A stretch of DNA of 64,000 bases from Anodontia alba (lineage: Eukaryota; Mollusca; Bivalvia; Lucinida; Lucinidae): the NCBI GenBank assembly GCA_964016985.1, contig OZ024830.1:17849691-17913690 (forward strand). Direction: 5' to 3'. This document shows positions 10,884 to 22,321 of this stretch, in pieces. The translations under genes were made by a program, and so were the position numbers. Numbering within the stretch: the first letter of the stretch is position 1; every line of letters begins with the position of its first letter. Below the pieces are notes generated by a model. The model was not told where the DNA came from, searched no databases, and saw only the letters and a program-made list of their open reading frames with translations.

Positions 10884-12130
10884 CCTGGGTCCCGATGCTA
10901 TATAAAAATTCGGTTGGTTCGCATAAAGGCTCCCAACTCAGTCAATGCATCAAAGCGAAAACATAAAAATCAAATTAATCACTATAATAAACAAAGACGA
11001 GTACTCATGGCTAATTCTACTGTATGCCAGAGTAAATGAAAACCAGTAGCTGAACCACGGCGGGCCAAGCCAAAGACATATCGTCAAGCCCCAACCCACT
11101 GGTTAAAGTTTTACGAAGTTGCCGTCAGTGAGTCTGAGGCCCGAACCGTCGTCGTGCAATTAAAGAGTGAAGCATAGCCATCAACAATGGTTGATTTGAC
11201 AACTAGGCATGCAGTCTGCCGCATAATATCCAGGTTATAGCCAATTCTTTTATAACGGTTAATAAGTTTTCTGAATTGCTCCGAAAAGTTAGATTAACCT
11301 ACAATTTTTCTAAATCTGTACACTAAGTCGCCGTAAAATTCTGGTTCTGATATTCCTTGTTGCAGAAGTGTTTTCAGACTGACGCTATATTTTTCTAACA
11401 AGGCACTGTGTCTGCGATAAAATTTCGGAAACGCCTTACGAAGTTTAAAATAACGATAGGCCTGCCTAAGAAGTTTGCAGTAAGGGCTTTATTACGGCAG
11501 TTAAAGTCATTAAGATTTGAAGAAGCGCTGGCAAATCTAATAAGTTGAGATATGTATACCCCATATGAGGTACGCCGGGGGACATCGCCATCCAGAAAAG
11601 GGAAATTAACTATATCTAAATCAAAATCGTCCCGTTTATCATAAAGTTTGGTGGAAACTGTACCATTAGATATACATAGATTCAAATCCAAAAAAGGTGC
11701 CTCTGTATCGGAAGAATTTGCTCTTTTTAATTGGAGTTCTGTAGGGTATATGCGGTCCACCATTTGGTCAAAGTAATTATTGTCAACATTTAATAAATCA
11801 TCGAGGTATCTTGAAGTTGAATTCAAAGCCTTAATAATGTCAGCCTGATTTTCACGTGAGAGAGACTTCATGAAATCTCTCTCATAACAAAAAAAAACTA
11901 AATCTGCAACTAGAGGAGCACAATTAGTTCCCATCGGAATACCGATAGTTTGCCTAAAAAGTTTAGTTCCAAATCTAATAAAAATATTATCCAAATGATA
12001 AACAAGGGCATCACAGACTCTTTGACACGACCATAAATTGTGATTATTGTATACATCAAGTGAAAAAAGCACATTCTTCGTTGCAAGCCAAATATTGGAT
12101 ATTCTCCCGAATAAACGTTCGGTTAATTAA
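10797..12130 (-). mobile_element. Penelope-type retroelement, tandem copy B
   Basis: Head-to-tail with copy A: it restarts at 10797 with the same GGGACCACCGCCTTAGAACGG sequence. It extends further 5' (to about 12130) than copy A. No intact ORF remains. Confidence 0.65.
11395..12072 (-). pseudogene. Penelope-type reverse transcriptase, copy B
   Basis: Adds upstream residues SLDVYNNHNLWSCQRVCDALVYHLD before the IGIPMGTNCAP block; RYLDDLL and the EAPFLDLNL block follow. It carries the same 1-bp loss (near 11474) as copy A, so the two copies descend from one already broken template or were homogenised. Further coding in the other frame continues towards 11140. Confidence 0.75.
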
Positions 12131-12189
12131 ATCAAAAAGTTTATCTTTTAATCTACTAAAATTCTTTCGAATTCAGAATGTATTATATA

Positions 12190-12470
12190 TACAAGCATAC
12201 ACTCCATGAAGAAGTCAGGACTTCAGTATAGAACAGTTGTGCTATAAATCATATCAGAGCCTGCTGTGAGTATCAGGACTTTATCGAACGAGGAAGACGG
12301 CCAACTATAAGACTGTTGACTCAGGGACACCATAGAACTAAACTGGTGTCAACACTTAAGCTGTATAAGCGGTATCATGACCGTCTCAATCTCTACAATG
12401 TGTCTGTTTCAAGAACTATATCAGATGTTTTGCCACAGATAAGCCATAAACAGATTTTCTAAACCCCTGG
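12190..12470 (+). pseudogene. Possible remnant of another Penelope-type RT C-terminus
   Basis: The plus strand reads EYQDFIERGRRPTIRLLTQG, then a block ending RYHDRLNLYNVSVSRTISDVL. This resembles the C-terminal segment after the RT core in related elements (a KLL.QGY.Y.KLR...FY.R type block). No RT core is attached. Low confidence. Confidence 0.3.
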
Positions 12471-12619
12471 CATTAATGTTCGTATTTTTCAAAATCTCTG
12501 TTCAGGCTAATAGGCATAGTGGGCGAAGCGTGCTTACCAAGTAATGCTTACTTTTCATGGACGCCTGATTACACCCCATTTATTTTGGGCCCATATCTGT
12601 CTGTATGAACATGCGCCTT

Positions 12620-12898
12620 CATCACGAAAACACGCCTATATAATTTTGACCCCCTTAAACCCCACACTTATATAGTAAAACTGGGGTTTACAGGGGTATA
12701 CATTACTTTTCTTATTTCCGCTAAAAAACATAGATTGTGGGTACTCGTTAGAACCGCCTCCTCGAGGCGGTTCTAACGAGTACCCACAATCTATGTTTTG
12801 AGCAGAAGTATGAAAAATACCAGAATTTTTTATTTGATAATGTTCATTTTTTGGTGGTTACAATTTCAGTATATTTGAATAAGCGTGTTTTCGTAATG
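12620..12898 (+). mobile_element. HPE-A copy 1
   Basis: HPE-A definition: about 278 bp; 20-bp TIR CATYACGAAAACAYGCCTAT; hairpin 1 (AAACCCCACTTTTA arms); central hairpin with arms of about 48 nt from TATTTCTGCTCAAAAC to the GCCTC tip; hairpin 3 (TGAAAATTTT arms). 'Plus' here means the CCCCTTAAACCCC side comes first. It is non-coding, so it needs an enzyme from elsewhere. This copy is 279 bp with an intact central hairpin. Confidence 0.95.
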
Positions 12899-13041
12899 TA
12901 TGTTCATCGACTTTATGATTTTCCATAATACGATTTTAATATGTTAGCCTCAGACTCATTGAAATAGCCATATTCGAACTATAAAAAGGTCATCTTTTAT
13001 AAGCAAATTTAACGAGTATTTACTACAACCAGACGTCTGGC

Positions 13042-13321
13042 CATTACGAAAACACGCCTATTCAAATATATTGAACATTTTACAACCAAAAAAGGAAAAT
13101 TTTCAGATAAAAAAAATCTGATATTTTTCATATTTCTGCTCAAAACATAGATTGCGGGTACTCGTTAGAACCGCCTCGGTGAGGCGGTTCTAACGAGTAC
13201 CCACAATCTATGTTTTTGAGCAAAAATAAGAAAAATAATGTATACCCCTGTAAACCCCAGTTTTACTATATAAAAGTGGGGTTTAAGGGGGTCTAAATTA
13301 TATAGGCGTGTTTTCGTGATG
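13042..13321 (-). mobile_element. HPE-A copy 2
   Basis: 280 bp, opposite orientation to copy 1 and 143 bp from it, so the two form a large inverted pair. The hairpin is nearly perfect with tip CGGTG. Confidence 0.95.
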
Positions 13322-13394
13322 ACTAGCGTCTTCCTAAAGACATTTTGTTGCTATGTTGTTTTTTTTTCAGTATGCATGGAGTTAAGAAGCTACG

Positions 13395-13493
13395 TTTCAA
13401 TGGTTATAAGTTTAAGCTTAAAGTTTACGTCTCGAAACCACTTTGATCTTGATGCATAAACTGGAGTCAGCCCCTTTCTGTCGGCGGTTAAGT
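13395..13493. repeat. Repeat X (matches 1910-2000)
   Basis: Contains CTCGAAACCACTTTGATC and GAGTCAGCCCCTTTC. It lies left of repeat Y copy II, the reverse of the order at 588-2000. A (CAAAA)n run follows at 13494-13513. Confidence 0.65.
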
Positions 13494-13544
13494 AAACAAA
13501 ACAAAACAAAACAATTCTATGTTTCCGAGGTTTAACCCTTCCAT

Positions 13545-14395
13545 CCGAACAGACAAAAACCCAGATATCTGTGCAAACAGTGTAGATCCAGAGAAGACGG
13601 CTCATCAGAATTTACAGTATAACCTCAATAGCTCGAACCCGGATGGCTCGTTCACCCTGGATGATTCGAACTCTTTTTTCAGTTCCTACAAAATCCTTCC
13701 AATAGTTCAAGAAAACAAATATTTAGGGATTTTTTTCTTATTTTATCATGGAATTGTATGTTGTATGTACTCATTTAAATCGCCTCATCGTGGCAATTCT
13801 AATGAGTACACACAACATACTATCATTGTGTAGAAAATCGAAAAGATTTCCCTAAATTATCATTATTTGCTTCTTGAACTGGGGCCATGATTAACCCTCA
13901 GTGGCTCGAACTACCCATATCTCGAACAAATTTCTATGTTCCCAAAGATGTTCGAGCCATTGAAATTTGACTGTACATTGTTTACACAGGCATCTGGTTT
14001 TGATTTTAAAATAAAACCCATATTAGCATCAATGGACATGTCTAAATTAATAATGAAGGAGTCCACTTCAGAAGCCGATGGATGAAAAAGAAAGGCTTTA
14101 TTTATTTAACTAAGTAAAGGAAGGTTTCATTTATTCAGAAATTCATTAAAACCCGACAACCTCCACAAACAAATGACAACAACTGTGTACCATCAGGCAC
14201 GATACATGACTCAAACCATTTATACTGCCACCAATTTTAATCATTTGCTGCTGCATCAAAGTAGAAACCATCACGCTTGGCACAACGACATTCGTCTACA
14301 TTTCTGTTTATGTTATTTGCTTTACTGTTTTAAGTTTGCTCTTTTCTCTTCTAGATGTGGCTTCTGGTTTCTTTTTAAGTATGTACCGCAAGATT
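13545..14395. repeat. Dispersed repeat Y, copy II, left part
   Basis: Matches 590-1190 (ATATCTGTGCAAACAGTG, AAGGCTTTATTTA, AGTAGAAACCATCACGCT). It is interrupted by HPE-B copy 1 (13615-13973), and its right side is split by the LINE at about 14400. Confidence 0.7.
13615..13973. mobile_element. HPE-B copy 1
   Basis: About 359 bp flanked by TA, with TIRs of the type CAGTCRAACTTCAATGGC / GCCATTGAAATTTGACTG. The central palindrome (13767-13820) carries the hairpin core shared with HPE-A. Copy I of the host repeat (near 645) lacks it, giving an empty site and confirming TA duplication. TA and CAGT ends suggest a pogo/Tc1-mariner-type MITE. Confidence 0.8.
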
Positions 14396-15043
14396 ATTTT
14401 ACATGATCTGGATTCTGTGATTTCTGCAATACCCCGCACAGACAAACCCCTCCTCGGGAACTTCAATGCCAGAGTAGGCACAGACCAACAAACCTGAGAA
14501 GGAGTGATTTGAACTGAAGGAGTAGAAAGTGCAACAGCAATGATCTCCCCCTTTTAAGGACATGTGCAGAGCATTAACTATTGATCATCAACACAGTCTT
14601 CCGTCTATCAGCTCGCAACAAGACATCATGGATGTACTCTCGCTCCGAACACTGGCATCTCAATGACTATGTCATAGTGCGAAGGCAGGACAGGTAGGAT
14701 GTCAGAGTGACAAAAACTATGTGTGGTGAAGACTGTTGGACAGACCACAGTTTTTTGCCAGCAAGCTCAACCCGTGCACTTAGCCTGTGCGACGACCATA
14801 TGGCAAGAGAGTGCCAAAGATAGTGGATGCCTCCAAAGTGAAACAAGACAACAAGAGGCAAGCATTCATCAATGCAGCTTTTTGGATGCACTGAAACACA
14901 GTTCAGAGGATTTAGATGAGAACTGGACAGTCTTAAGAGCCACCGTTCACTCTTCAGTAATGGATTCCCTAGGACCAGTATCTCGCAAACACCAAGACTA
15001 GTTTGATGAAAATGACGAAGAAATCCAGGGACTCCTTGAAGAG

Positions 15044-15046
<3 letters not shown>

Positions 15047-15105
<59 letters not shown>

Positions 15106-15129
15106 CAAAAAAAAAAAAAAAAAAAAAAC
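15047..15129. repeat. (AC)n followed by A-rich tract
   Basis: About 58 bp of AC, then a short A/C run, inside the LINE. Reading frames across it are low-complexity artefacts. Confidence 0.95.
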
Positions 15130-15393
15130 AACAAAAAAACACAAGGCATACCTGTTATACCAGCTCAGTATCTAGTAGACTGCCTATCTAAACATATGTA
15201 AGACAGTCCAGACTAGGCTCAGAAACATGCAAGACTCCTGGCTGAGCAAAAAACAAACTGATGAAATCCAGTGAAGACAGAAATATATGAAAAGGTTCTC
15301 TGATTCACTTAAGTATATGGTCCCCAGAGCTCAGGAGCCAACCTACCCCTTAGTGCGGATGAAACTAGTCTTCTGACTGACAAAGAAGCTTTC

Positions 15394-16957
15394 TTGAAAA
15401 GATGGGCTGAACACTTTGATAGTGTCCTTAACCGGCCATCATTTATCAATGATGAAGCTACCAACAGACTACAACAGGTCGAATGTAATCCGCTGCTTGA
15501 TGAGTTCCAAACCGTCTCTGAAACAGTGATAGCAATAAAACTCCTGTCATCTGGCAAGGCTCCAGGATTAGATGCAATACCTGCAGAGATCTACAAAGCA
15601 GGAGGCCTCCAGTTGCAGAGACACTGACAAAGTTATTTCAGATTATATGGAGAAAAGAAACCATCACTCAAGAATTCAGGGATGCATCAATTATCCTCCT
15701 ACTCAAACGGAAAGGGAATCCTCGTCTGTGATAATCATCGGGACATCTCTTTATTATCAATTGCTGGGATGATCCTTGCAAGAGTCCTACCGAACAGAAT
15801 GAATGAACATCTTGAACAGTCAGGGCTTCTACCAGAAAGCTAGCGTGGATTCAGGAAGGACAGAAGAACAATTGACATGATCTTCACAGCAGGACAGTTT
15901 CCAGAGAAATGGCAGGAACAGAATGTGGACCTCTACATGCCCTTTGCCGACCTTTCCAAAGCATTTAACACAGTCGGTCGTGAGGAACTTTAGAAAATTA
16001 TGGCATAATTTGGCTGTCCTGCCAAATTCGTAGCAATGGCGTAGCAGTTCCACGATGGTATGCTTGCAAGGGTCCAAAATGATGGCGAGTTTTCTAAAAC
16101 ATTCCCTGTGACAAATAGAGTTAAGCAAGGCTGTTTACTAGCTTCAACACTGTTCAGCATGATGTGTCCTGCCATGGTCACAGATGCTTTCCAGGATGGT
16201 GACAATTGTATTTCTATTAGGTATCGCTTTGATGGGAAGCTTTTAAACCTAAGAAGGTTGGAAGCTAAGTCCAAGGTACAGACAGAGGTGCTAGATGAGC
16301 TCCTCTTTGCTGATGACATGGCTAACGGTGCTCCAACAGAAAAAAAAAGATGCAAAAAGATGTTAACCAAGTATCCAATTCATGTGACAGCTATAATCTT
16401 ACAATCAGCATCAAAACAACTGAGGTGGTATATCAGCCAGCACCGGGAAAGCCTTACAAGGAACCTACCATCACAGTGAAAGGTAAACGATTGCAAGTGG
16501 TAGCCAAGTTCGCCTACCTCGGAAGCACATTGTCTAGAGTTGTGCACATTGTTGATAAAGTCAATGCCAGGATTGTCAAAGCTAGTGCAGCATTTGGCGA
16601 CTACGTGGAAGTATTTGGGATCGAAGTGAAATCAGACGTGACACAAAGCTAACAGCTTACAGATTTGTGGTGCTGTTAACACTATTATATGCATTTGACA
16701 CTGGGACAGTTTACCAACGGCATGCCAAAAAACTGAACCACTCCCATACAAGCTATCTAAGAAAAGTATTAAATATCAGTTGGCAAGACTGGATTTCAGC
16801 CACAGAAGTCCTGAAAAGGGCAGGGATGCAGAGTGTACATACTCTTCTGAAATTGGCACAATTAAGACAGACAGACCATGTTACCAGAATATCGGATGAA
16901 CGTTTGCCAAAGAAAAAACCTCTATGGAAAACTATAAGCGTAAAAACGCTCCTATGA
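15394..16957 (+). pseudogene. LINE reverse transcriptase, multiply frameshifted
   Basis: Blocks in order: RWAEHFDSVLNRPSFIND (15400), SGKAPGLDAIPAEIYKAGG (15550), ARVLPNRMNEHLEQSGLLPES, GFRKDRRTIDMIF, FADLSKAFNTVGREEL (motif A), VKQGCLLASTLFS (motif B), LLFADDMANG (catalytic box near 16306), KTTEVVYQPAPGKPY, YLGSTLSRVVHI and the thumb block LLTLLYAFDTGTVYQRHAKKLN. Several in-frame stops and at least three frame changes make it non-functional. Confidence 0.85.
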
Positions 16958-17166
16958 TCGGCAGAAGAAGCGAAACATGGACACCCTCAAAGCTTCCCTT
17001 AAAGACTTCAACATACTAAGAGAGTCGTAGGAATAGATTGCACAAGATCGAGTAAAGTGACGAGGCCTCATAGGAAGGGATTCTGGTGAATACAAAACAA
17101 AATGAATCAGAAAAGTCGAGCAGAAAAGTGCTCAGCGGAAAGCAAGAGCTAAGGCATCACTAACAC

Positions 17167-17201
<35 letters not shown>

Positions 17202-17307
17202 CTCAGGCCTCTCTTGTTCTGTCTGCAACAGCCATCTTAGAATACACAAACAATAACAATTCACGCATTGATTTGGATGGGTCATTGTCATTAATGACAG
17301 ATGAACG

Positions 17308-17480
17308 ATATACTACAATCTGTACTGTACGGGGGTGGCGATGGTTGGAACGATTTACAACAACAGAAATTCCAAAGCGAGATCGGTTCCAACGATATAT
17401 CGTTAAACAGGCTGAGGTTTTTCAGTTAGTACAAGAACCGATATAAGTGAATCATTGTTAGGAGAAAGGAAGGAAATGAT
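17308..17480. repeat. Dispersed repeat Y, copy II, middle part
   Basis: Matches 1190-1350 (ATCTGTACTG ... GATCGGTTCCAACGATATATCGT). It resumes after the LINE and is cut again at about 17480 by Penelope-associated sequence. Confidence 0.65.
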
Positions 17481-18090
17481 CATGAATCGATACAATTACC
17501 TAACATCTTCCGTCCAAGACACCAAAGGGAAAGAAGGGCGCACTTAAAGCAACGGCATCACAATCAAAACACTACAGGCGAAAAAGCCAAAAGGACAGTT
17601 TCTTTCCCAAAACATTGCCAAACGGCTATCAAAAATAAAACTTCACCAGTACATACATGCAAAGACATACAATGACAATAATAATAAACTATAGCAGAAG
17701 CACCGCCTTGAAAAGGTTAGTAAAATATTACAGGTAGGGGTGTAGGGGATGAGGGCTGCTTAAATCGATTTTACATTGGCCACAGTCCTCGCCCTTAGTT
17801 CTGCACTGGTATACACTTCTAGAAAGGAAGGCATTCAACACGAATCGATACAATTACTTAACACCTTCATTTCAAAACACCAAAGGGAAACAAGGACGCA
17901 CTTAAAGCAACGGCACCACAATAAAAACACTACAAGCAGTGTTTACAACTACAAACGGCTATCAAAAATAAAAAAAAATTCACCAGGACATACATGCAAA
18001 GATATACAATGACAAAAATAGTAATCTACATCAGAAGCACCGCCGTTCCAGTAAACTCTTACTGGGGTGGGGGTGGGGGAGCTTAGGGCT
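17480..18090. mobile_element. Two partial tandem copies of a Penelope-associated terminal repeat
   Basis: 17480-17775 and 17815-18090 are alike (AATCGATACAATTAC, ACACCAAAGGGAAA, GCACTTAAAGCAACGGC, AACGGCTATCAAAAATAAA, AGAAGCACCGCC). The ACCGCCTT..GAA..GGT..GTAAA motif and the TTAAA.C..TTTTACA segment resemble the non-coding end of the Penelope copies at 9590 and 10797, in a diverged subfamily. No RT is present. Confidence 0.5.
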
Positions 18091-18159
18091 TCGTCATCTC
18101 TCCAGTTAGATAATTATTCACATATTTCTCTCGCAACCAGGTGAATCTGTCAGTCAAAA

Positions 18160-18600
18160 GATATATTTTGGAAAACTGTTTATCTATTTGACAGAGTGTT
18201 ACTATAACCAGGGCGTGTATTCCACATACGTACGTCTCAGATATTATGTGTTTTTATCCTCCAGTATATTTTGAATACGTGCTCAAACATACTGAACCTG
18301 CCAGATAAATATTAGTGCAAGAAACAGGTCAAAGCGGCTGTCTTATCAAGGTATACGCTGCTGTGGCAACAGAGGTCATATGACGACAATGAATTCAAAA
18401 GGTTCAAAAATTGCACACCACTGTTACCCCAGCTTTTCTTAGTCCATTTTAGTTTGGAAATCCCTAAATCGTTACTTAGCCAACAGTGCAGACCCAGATC
18501 AGAAAGTGGCGTCTGATCATTGTTTGCAAATAGTTTAGCCATTTTGCTTTAGGAATATCTAAATCACATAGCCTGAAATACCTGAAATAAAAATTTGAAT
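18160..18600. repeat. Dispersed repeat Y, copy II, right part
   Basis: Matches 1440-1865 (AAAACTGTTT.TCTATTTG, GTGTTACTATAACC, GCTGTCTTATCA, ATATCTAAATCACATAGCC). It contains a weak HP-D hairpin at 18486-18530. Confidence 0.65.
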
Positions 18601-18712
18601 CTTTCAATATATATCGTTTAGGGGAATTTATTCAGTCTAAAATGGATTAAAAACTGTCAGTTAAAATTATGTTATTTCGTTGCCATTATTATCAAGACTC
18701 TCTGACTCATGT

Positions 18713-18989
18713 CATTACGAAAACACGCCTATTCAAATATATAGAAAATTTTATCTCCAAAAACTGAAAATTTTCAGATAAAAAAATCAGATATTTTTCA
18801 TATTTCTGCTCAAAACATAGATTGTGGGTACTCGTTAGAACCGCCTCGGCGAGGCAGTTCTAACGAGTACCCACAACCTATGTTTTGAGCAGAAATAAGA
18901 AAAATAATGTATACCCCTGTAAACCCCAGTTTTACTATATAAAAGTGGGGTTTAAGGGATCAAAATTATATAGGTAAGTTTTCGTGATG
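18713..18989 (-). mobile_element. HPE-A copy 3
   Basis: 277 bp, complete. The right arm has GGCAG for GGCGG at the tip, one of few arm mismatches. Confidence 0.95.
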
Positions 18990-19449
18990 AGTTGCAGAAT
19001 GCAGACGAACGCAATATATACGAACAAGGAGCCTCATTACTTTTCTCCACAGGCTTCCATTATAGCATTTGTATAAATTATTTCACAATATTCCTTGACT
19101 CCGAGTATTGGTCTCAATTTATAGGTTAGCCTTAGGCTGACCAAATACATCACAAAGAAAAAAAAAGAAAAAAAGAAAAGAAAAAAAAAGGAAGGGATTT
19201 ATCAGCATGTTTTGGCATTTTTCTGCCTTTGACGATCATTTTGGAGGAAAAAAATAAACAAAACAAAAAAAAAAAAAAAAATGCAGTTTACCAGGTTTGA
19301 ATTTTCAACACTAGCATACTTAAAATGACATTGATAAATTTAAATTTGGTCTGAAATCAAATACATAAATTTTGTGTAAAACTGATGTAAATTCAAACAC
19401 TTTCACCTATCATTGTTCAATCAGAGCACAGCTTTTTCATGAAATATAG
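18990..19449. other. No gene seen; A-rich
   Basis: Contains A-rich runs at 19156-19196 and 19259-19282. Nothing else is recognised. Confidence 0.5.
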
Positions 19450-19907
19450 TAAGGCTGGCACAATTAATATGATAATCGATTAATTGATCGATAAATTCCA
19501 CAAAAATGATTACCGTTACAGATTTGCTAATAATCGATCATTCACTTTTTGTCTCTTACTTCACCATATTTACCCTTAGTATTCAGCCATCTCTCCTTAC
19601 CATACTTAATCTAAAATTTAAACAAGTACAACTTACAACTCAGTGTTGTGTCTAAAATAGCTGGATGAGTGGCAAACAGTGTTGACCCTGTTTAGACGCC
19701 GCATTTGCGGCGTCTCATCTGGGTCTTCACTGTTTGCTCAAGCCTCTCAGATCAAATACATACAGTGAAGTACAACGTATGGTAAGAGTCATTCTCAGAC
19801 AGACAGGTAAAATTATGACCAAATCAATAGAGATTACTAATCGATTATCGATCGCAATGGCAGGACCGATAATCGACTATCTTTTAAGCTTTGATTAGCT
19901 AGTCTTA
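19450..19907. mobile_element. Composite palindromic element with nested HP-D, copy 1
   Basis: Outer TIR TAAGGCTGGC / GCTAGTCTTA, then AT-rich ATCGATTA palindromic stretches on both sides. The centre is an HP-D element (TTTACCCTTAGTATTC near 19570; hairpin near 19672-19742). The partner at 34112-34539 has the same nesting at the same place. Confidence 0.7.
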
Positions 19908-20185
19908 AACGTAGCCTTTGGCCTCCGTATTGGTTTTGCTGGTGTCAGTCTTTATCACCCCAGCTGGTACCCTGTTTCCTTTAAGAGAGATATTTAGCAG
20001 GACTGCAGAAATATTCACAGTCTGGCATCAGGTGGTGCTGAACATATATCATTGTAGTCCTTAGTGGACGTTACTTCCTTTGCTTTTACATGTGTTTCTT
20101 TTGTGCTTCAATATTGTATCTCTTATGCATCTTCTGTCGATGCCTCGGGAAGACCACGCCTCGTGACCGTGACCTTTTCTTGGTA

Positions 20186-20522
20186 CAGCCGAACTTCAAT
20201 GGCTGGAACATCTGTAAAACGATGGTTTGTTCGAGGTATGGATAGTTCAAGCCACTGATAGTTATTAATAATGGCGCCAGGTCAGGAAGCAAATGGCGAT
20301 AATTTAGGGAAATCTTTTCGATCTTCTACACAATAATGGTATGTTGAGTGTACTTATTAGAATTGCCTCGATGCACCAACAACACACATTTACATGATAA
20401 AATAATAAAAAATCCCTTAATATTTGTTTTTGAGTTATCTGAAGAATTTCGCTGGGACTCAAAAACGAGTTCAAATTAGCCATGGTAACCGAGCCATCGG
20501 TGTTCGAGCTATTGAGCTACAT
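20186..20522. mobile_element. HPE-B copy 2 (decayed)
   Basis: Begins CAGCCGAACTTCAATGGC and ends with a damaged TIR (CTATTGAGCTAC). Central core near 20340-20395 keeps the left arm (TTAGAATTGCCTC), but the right arm is lost. Confidence 0.7.
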
Positions 20523-20804
20523 TTCCGTTTCAGCCACGGTAACAACACAACTACCCAATTTAACTATTTTTAATAAGAAAACGCATTATTTAAGGCTTGA
20601 GCGTAATATCCATAACATTTTTAAAATAAAAAAAACCGCATTTTTCATACCTTGAGCATTTAACCCATGTGCCATTTTTGTGAACTTTTACGAAGTACAT
20701 GTATGTAAACGCTGAAGAATCACTCACAAACTGAATATGCTCAGTTTCTGAGTCATTCGCATGCGTTTGCACATCGATTAAATCCATAAAAAACGAATCT
20801 GAGC
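20523..20804. other. No gene seen
   Basis: AT-rich spacer without recognised coding or repeat content. Confidence 0.4.
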
Positions 20805-21012
20805 CAGCGCATTACGAAACCAACATAATTGTATGTGCGACCAGCGAAGACACAGATCAGCCTGTGACCAGTCTTCGCTGTCTGCATAAAAAAGCTTGGG
20901 TCCTTCGCTATCTAATGAGCGCAGAGCAAAGACTCTAATCAGACTAGGCGGATGCCCAGGATGATCGGAGTCTTCGCTGGGCGCATATGCCATTGTGCTT
21001 GTTTTGTCATGC
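20805..21012. mobile_element. HP-E element with long TIRs, copy 1
   Basis: Ends are inverted copies of GTGCATGACAAAACAAGC / GCATTACGAAACCAAC type, running into TATGTGCGACCAGCGAAGAC and GTCTTCGCTGGGCGCATA. Partner copies at 29418-29602 and 58348-58535. Confidence 0.65.
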
Positions 21013-21098
21013 ACTGGCTTATTTAATTTCTATTCAGGGCAGGGCAAATCGGTGCATTATTCCTGGTCAGTGGATGTATTGAAGTATAAATGCAGTTT

Positions 21099-21356
21099 CA
21101 TTACGAAAACACGCCTATTCAAATATACTGAAAATTTTACCGTCAAAAAATGAAAATTTTCAGATAAAATATCTTTGATATTTTTTTCATACTTCTGCTT
21201 AAAACATAGGTCGTGAGTACTTGTTAGAACCGCCTCGACGTTTTTGAGCAGAAATAAGAAAAATAATGTATACCACTTTAAACCCCAATTTTACTATATG
21301 AAATTTGGGTAAGGGGGTAAGGGGGTCAAAATCATATAGATATATATTTCGTGATG
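21099..21356 (-). mobile_element. HPE-A copy 4, hairpin half-deleted
   Basis: 258 bp. The central hairpin runs down its left arm to CGACG and jumps to TTTTTGAGCAG, so about 32 nt of the right arm are gone. It is 22 bp from copy 5 in the same orientation. Confidence 0.9.
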
Positions 21357-21378
21357 GGAATTTGCTCTCCATCAATCA

Positions 21379-21657
21379 CATTACGAAAACATGCCTATTC
21401 AAATATACTGAAAATTTTACCACGAAAAATGAAAATTTTCAGATAAAAAATTCTGATATTTTTTTCAGGATTCTGCTCAAAACAGAGATTGTGAGTACTC
21501 GTTAGAACCGCCTCGACGAGGCGGTTCTAACGAGTACCCACAATCTATGTTTTGAGCAGTAATAAGAAAAATAATGAATACCCCTGTAAACCCCAGTTTT
21601 ACTATATAAAAGTGGGGTTTAAGGGGGTCAAAAATATATAGGCATGTTTTCGTGATG
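21379..21657 (-). mobile_element. HPE-A copy 5
   Basis: 279 bp, complete, tip CGACG. Same orientation as copy 4. Confidence 0.95.
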
Positions 21658-21843
21658 AATTGTGCTGAACTAGTTTTGTGTAGCCCACCATATAGAATTC
21701 CATAAACAATCATATATATATGAATGAATATAAAACCTATTTCAATTTGTATATCCTTCCTTCCTGATCAGAGCATGTTCTGTTCGTTTATCGTTATATG
21801 TCCACGCAAAGCGAAAAAAAGTTCCTCAGAGCATGCGGAAGAT

Positions 21844-22121
21844 CATCACGAAAACATACCTATATAATTTTGACCCCCTTAAACCCCACTTTTATATAGT
21901 AAAACTGGGGTTGACAGGGGTAAACATTTTTTTCTTATTTCTGCTCAAAACCATAGATTGTAGGTACTCATTAGAACCCCCTCGGTGAGGTTGTTCTAAC
22001 GAGTACCCACAATCTACGTTTTGAGCAGAAATATGAAAAATATCAGAATTTTTATCTGAAAACTTTCAGGTTTGGGATGTAAAAAAAATCAATATATTTG
22101 CATAGGCGTATTTTCATAATG
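21844..22121 (+). mobile_element. HPE-A copy 6
   Basis: 278 bp. Several tip mismatches (ACCCCCTCGGTGAGGTTG). Right TIR reads TTTTCATAATG. Confidence 0.95.
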
Positions 22122-22126
22122 TGTGC

Positions 22127-22320
22127 GGATTCATACATCTGCATATGCGCAGTCTGATCCAGGCTTTTGCTTTCCATTGAAACATTCTATAGTATCCAAT
22201 GATTCTGTTTGCAGACAGCCAATACCTTGATCAGACTGCGGGGATGCGCAGGCTAAACTGGGTCTTTGTTGTCCCCATATGCTCGAAGATATGTTTAAGC
22301 ACGGCGAGGCCCAAATTATA
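22127..22320. repeat. HP-E family copy (inverted pair)
   Basis: GCGCAGTCTGATCCAGGC ... TATAGTATCCAATGATTC ... CTTGATCAGACTGCGGGG ... CATATGCTCGAAGATATG: two HP-E half-elements in inverted order. Confidence 0.55.
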
Positions 22321-22321
22321 T

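Larger units (their letters stand above)
14400..17305 (+). mobile_element. RTE-like/APE-type LINE, 5'-truncated and decayed
   Basis: The plus-strand translation gives an endonuclease remnant (LLGNFNARVG near 14450, where LGDFNARVG is usual; CWTDH near 14740), then an RT and a C-terminal zinc-finger remnant (SCSVCN ... HLRIHKQ near 17213-17265). It is interrupted by an AC repeat plus A-tract (15047-15129) and a T tract (17171-17201). It interrupts repeat Y between GCAAGATTA and TACTACAATCTGTACTG. The clade call is tentative. Confidence 0.75.

Noticed and set aside
9950..11180. Possible hammerhead ribozyme next to the Penelope-type copies (CAGTGAGTCTGAGGCCCGAAC on the plus strand)
   Set aside because: Penelope-like elements can carry hammerheads, but the CTGANGA core is not intact in any of the three copies, stem II does not pair, and the strand is opposite to the RT. 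A covariance-model search would decide.
14667..15191. Frames rich in Cys/Val or Thr/His around 15050
   Set aside because: They translate the AC/GT microsatellite within a dead LINE.
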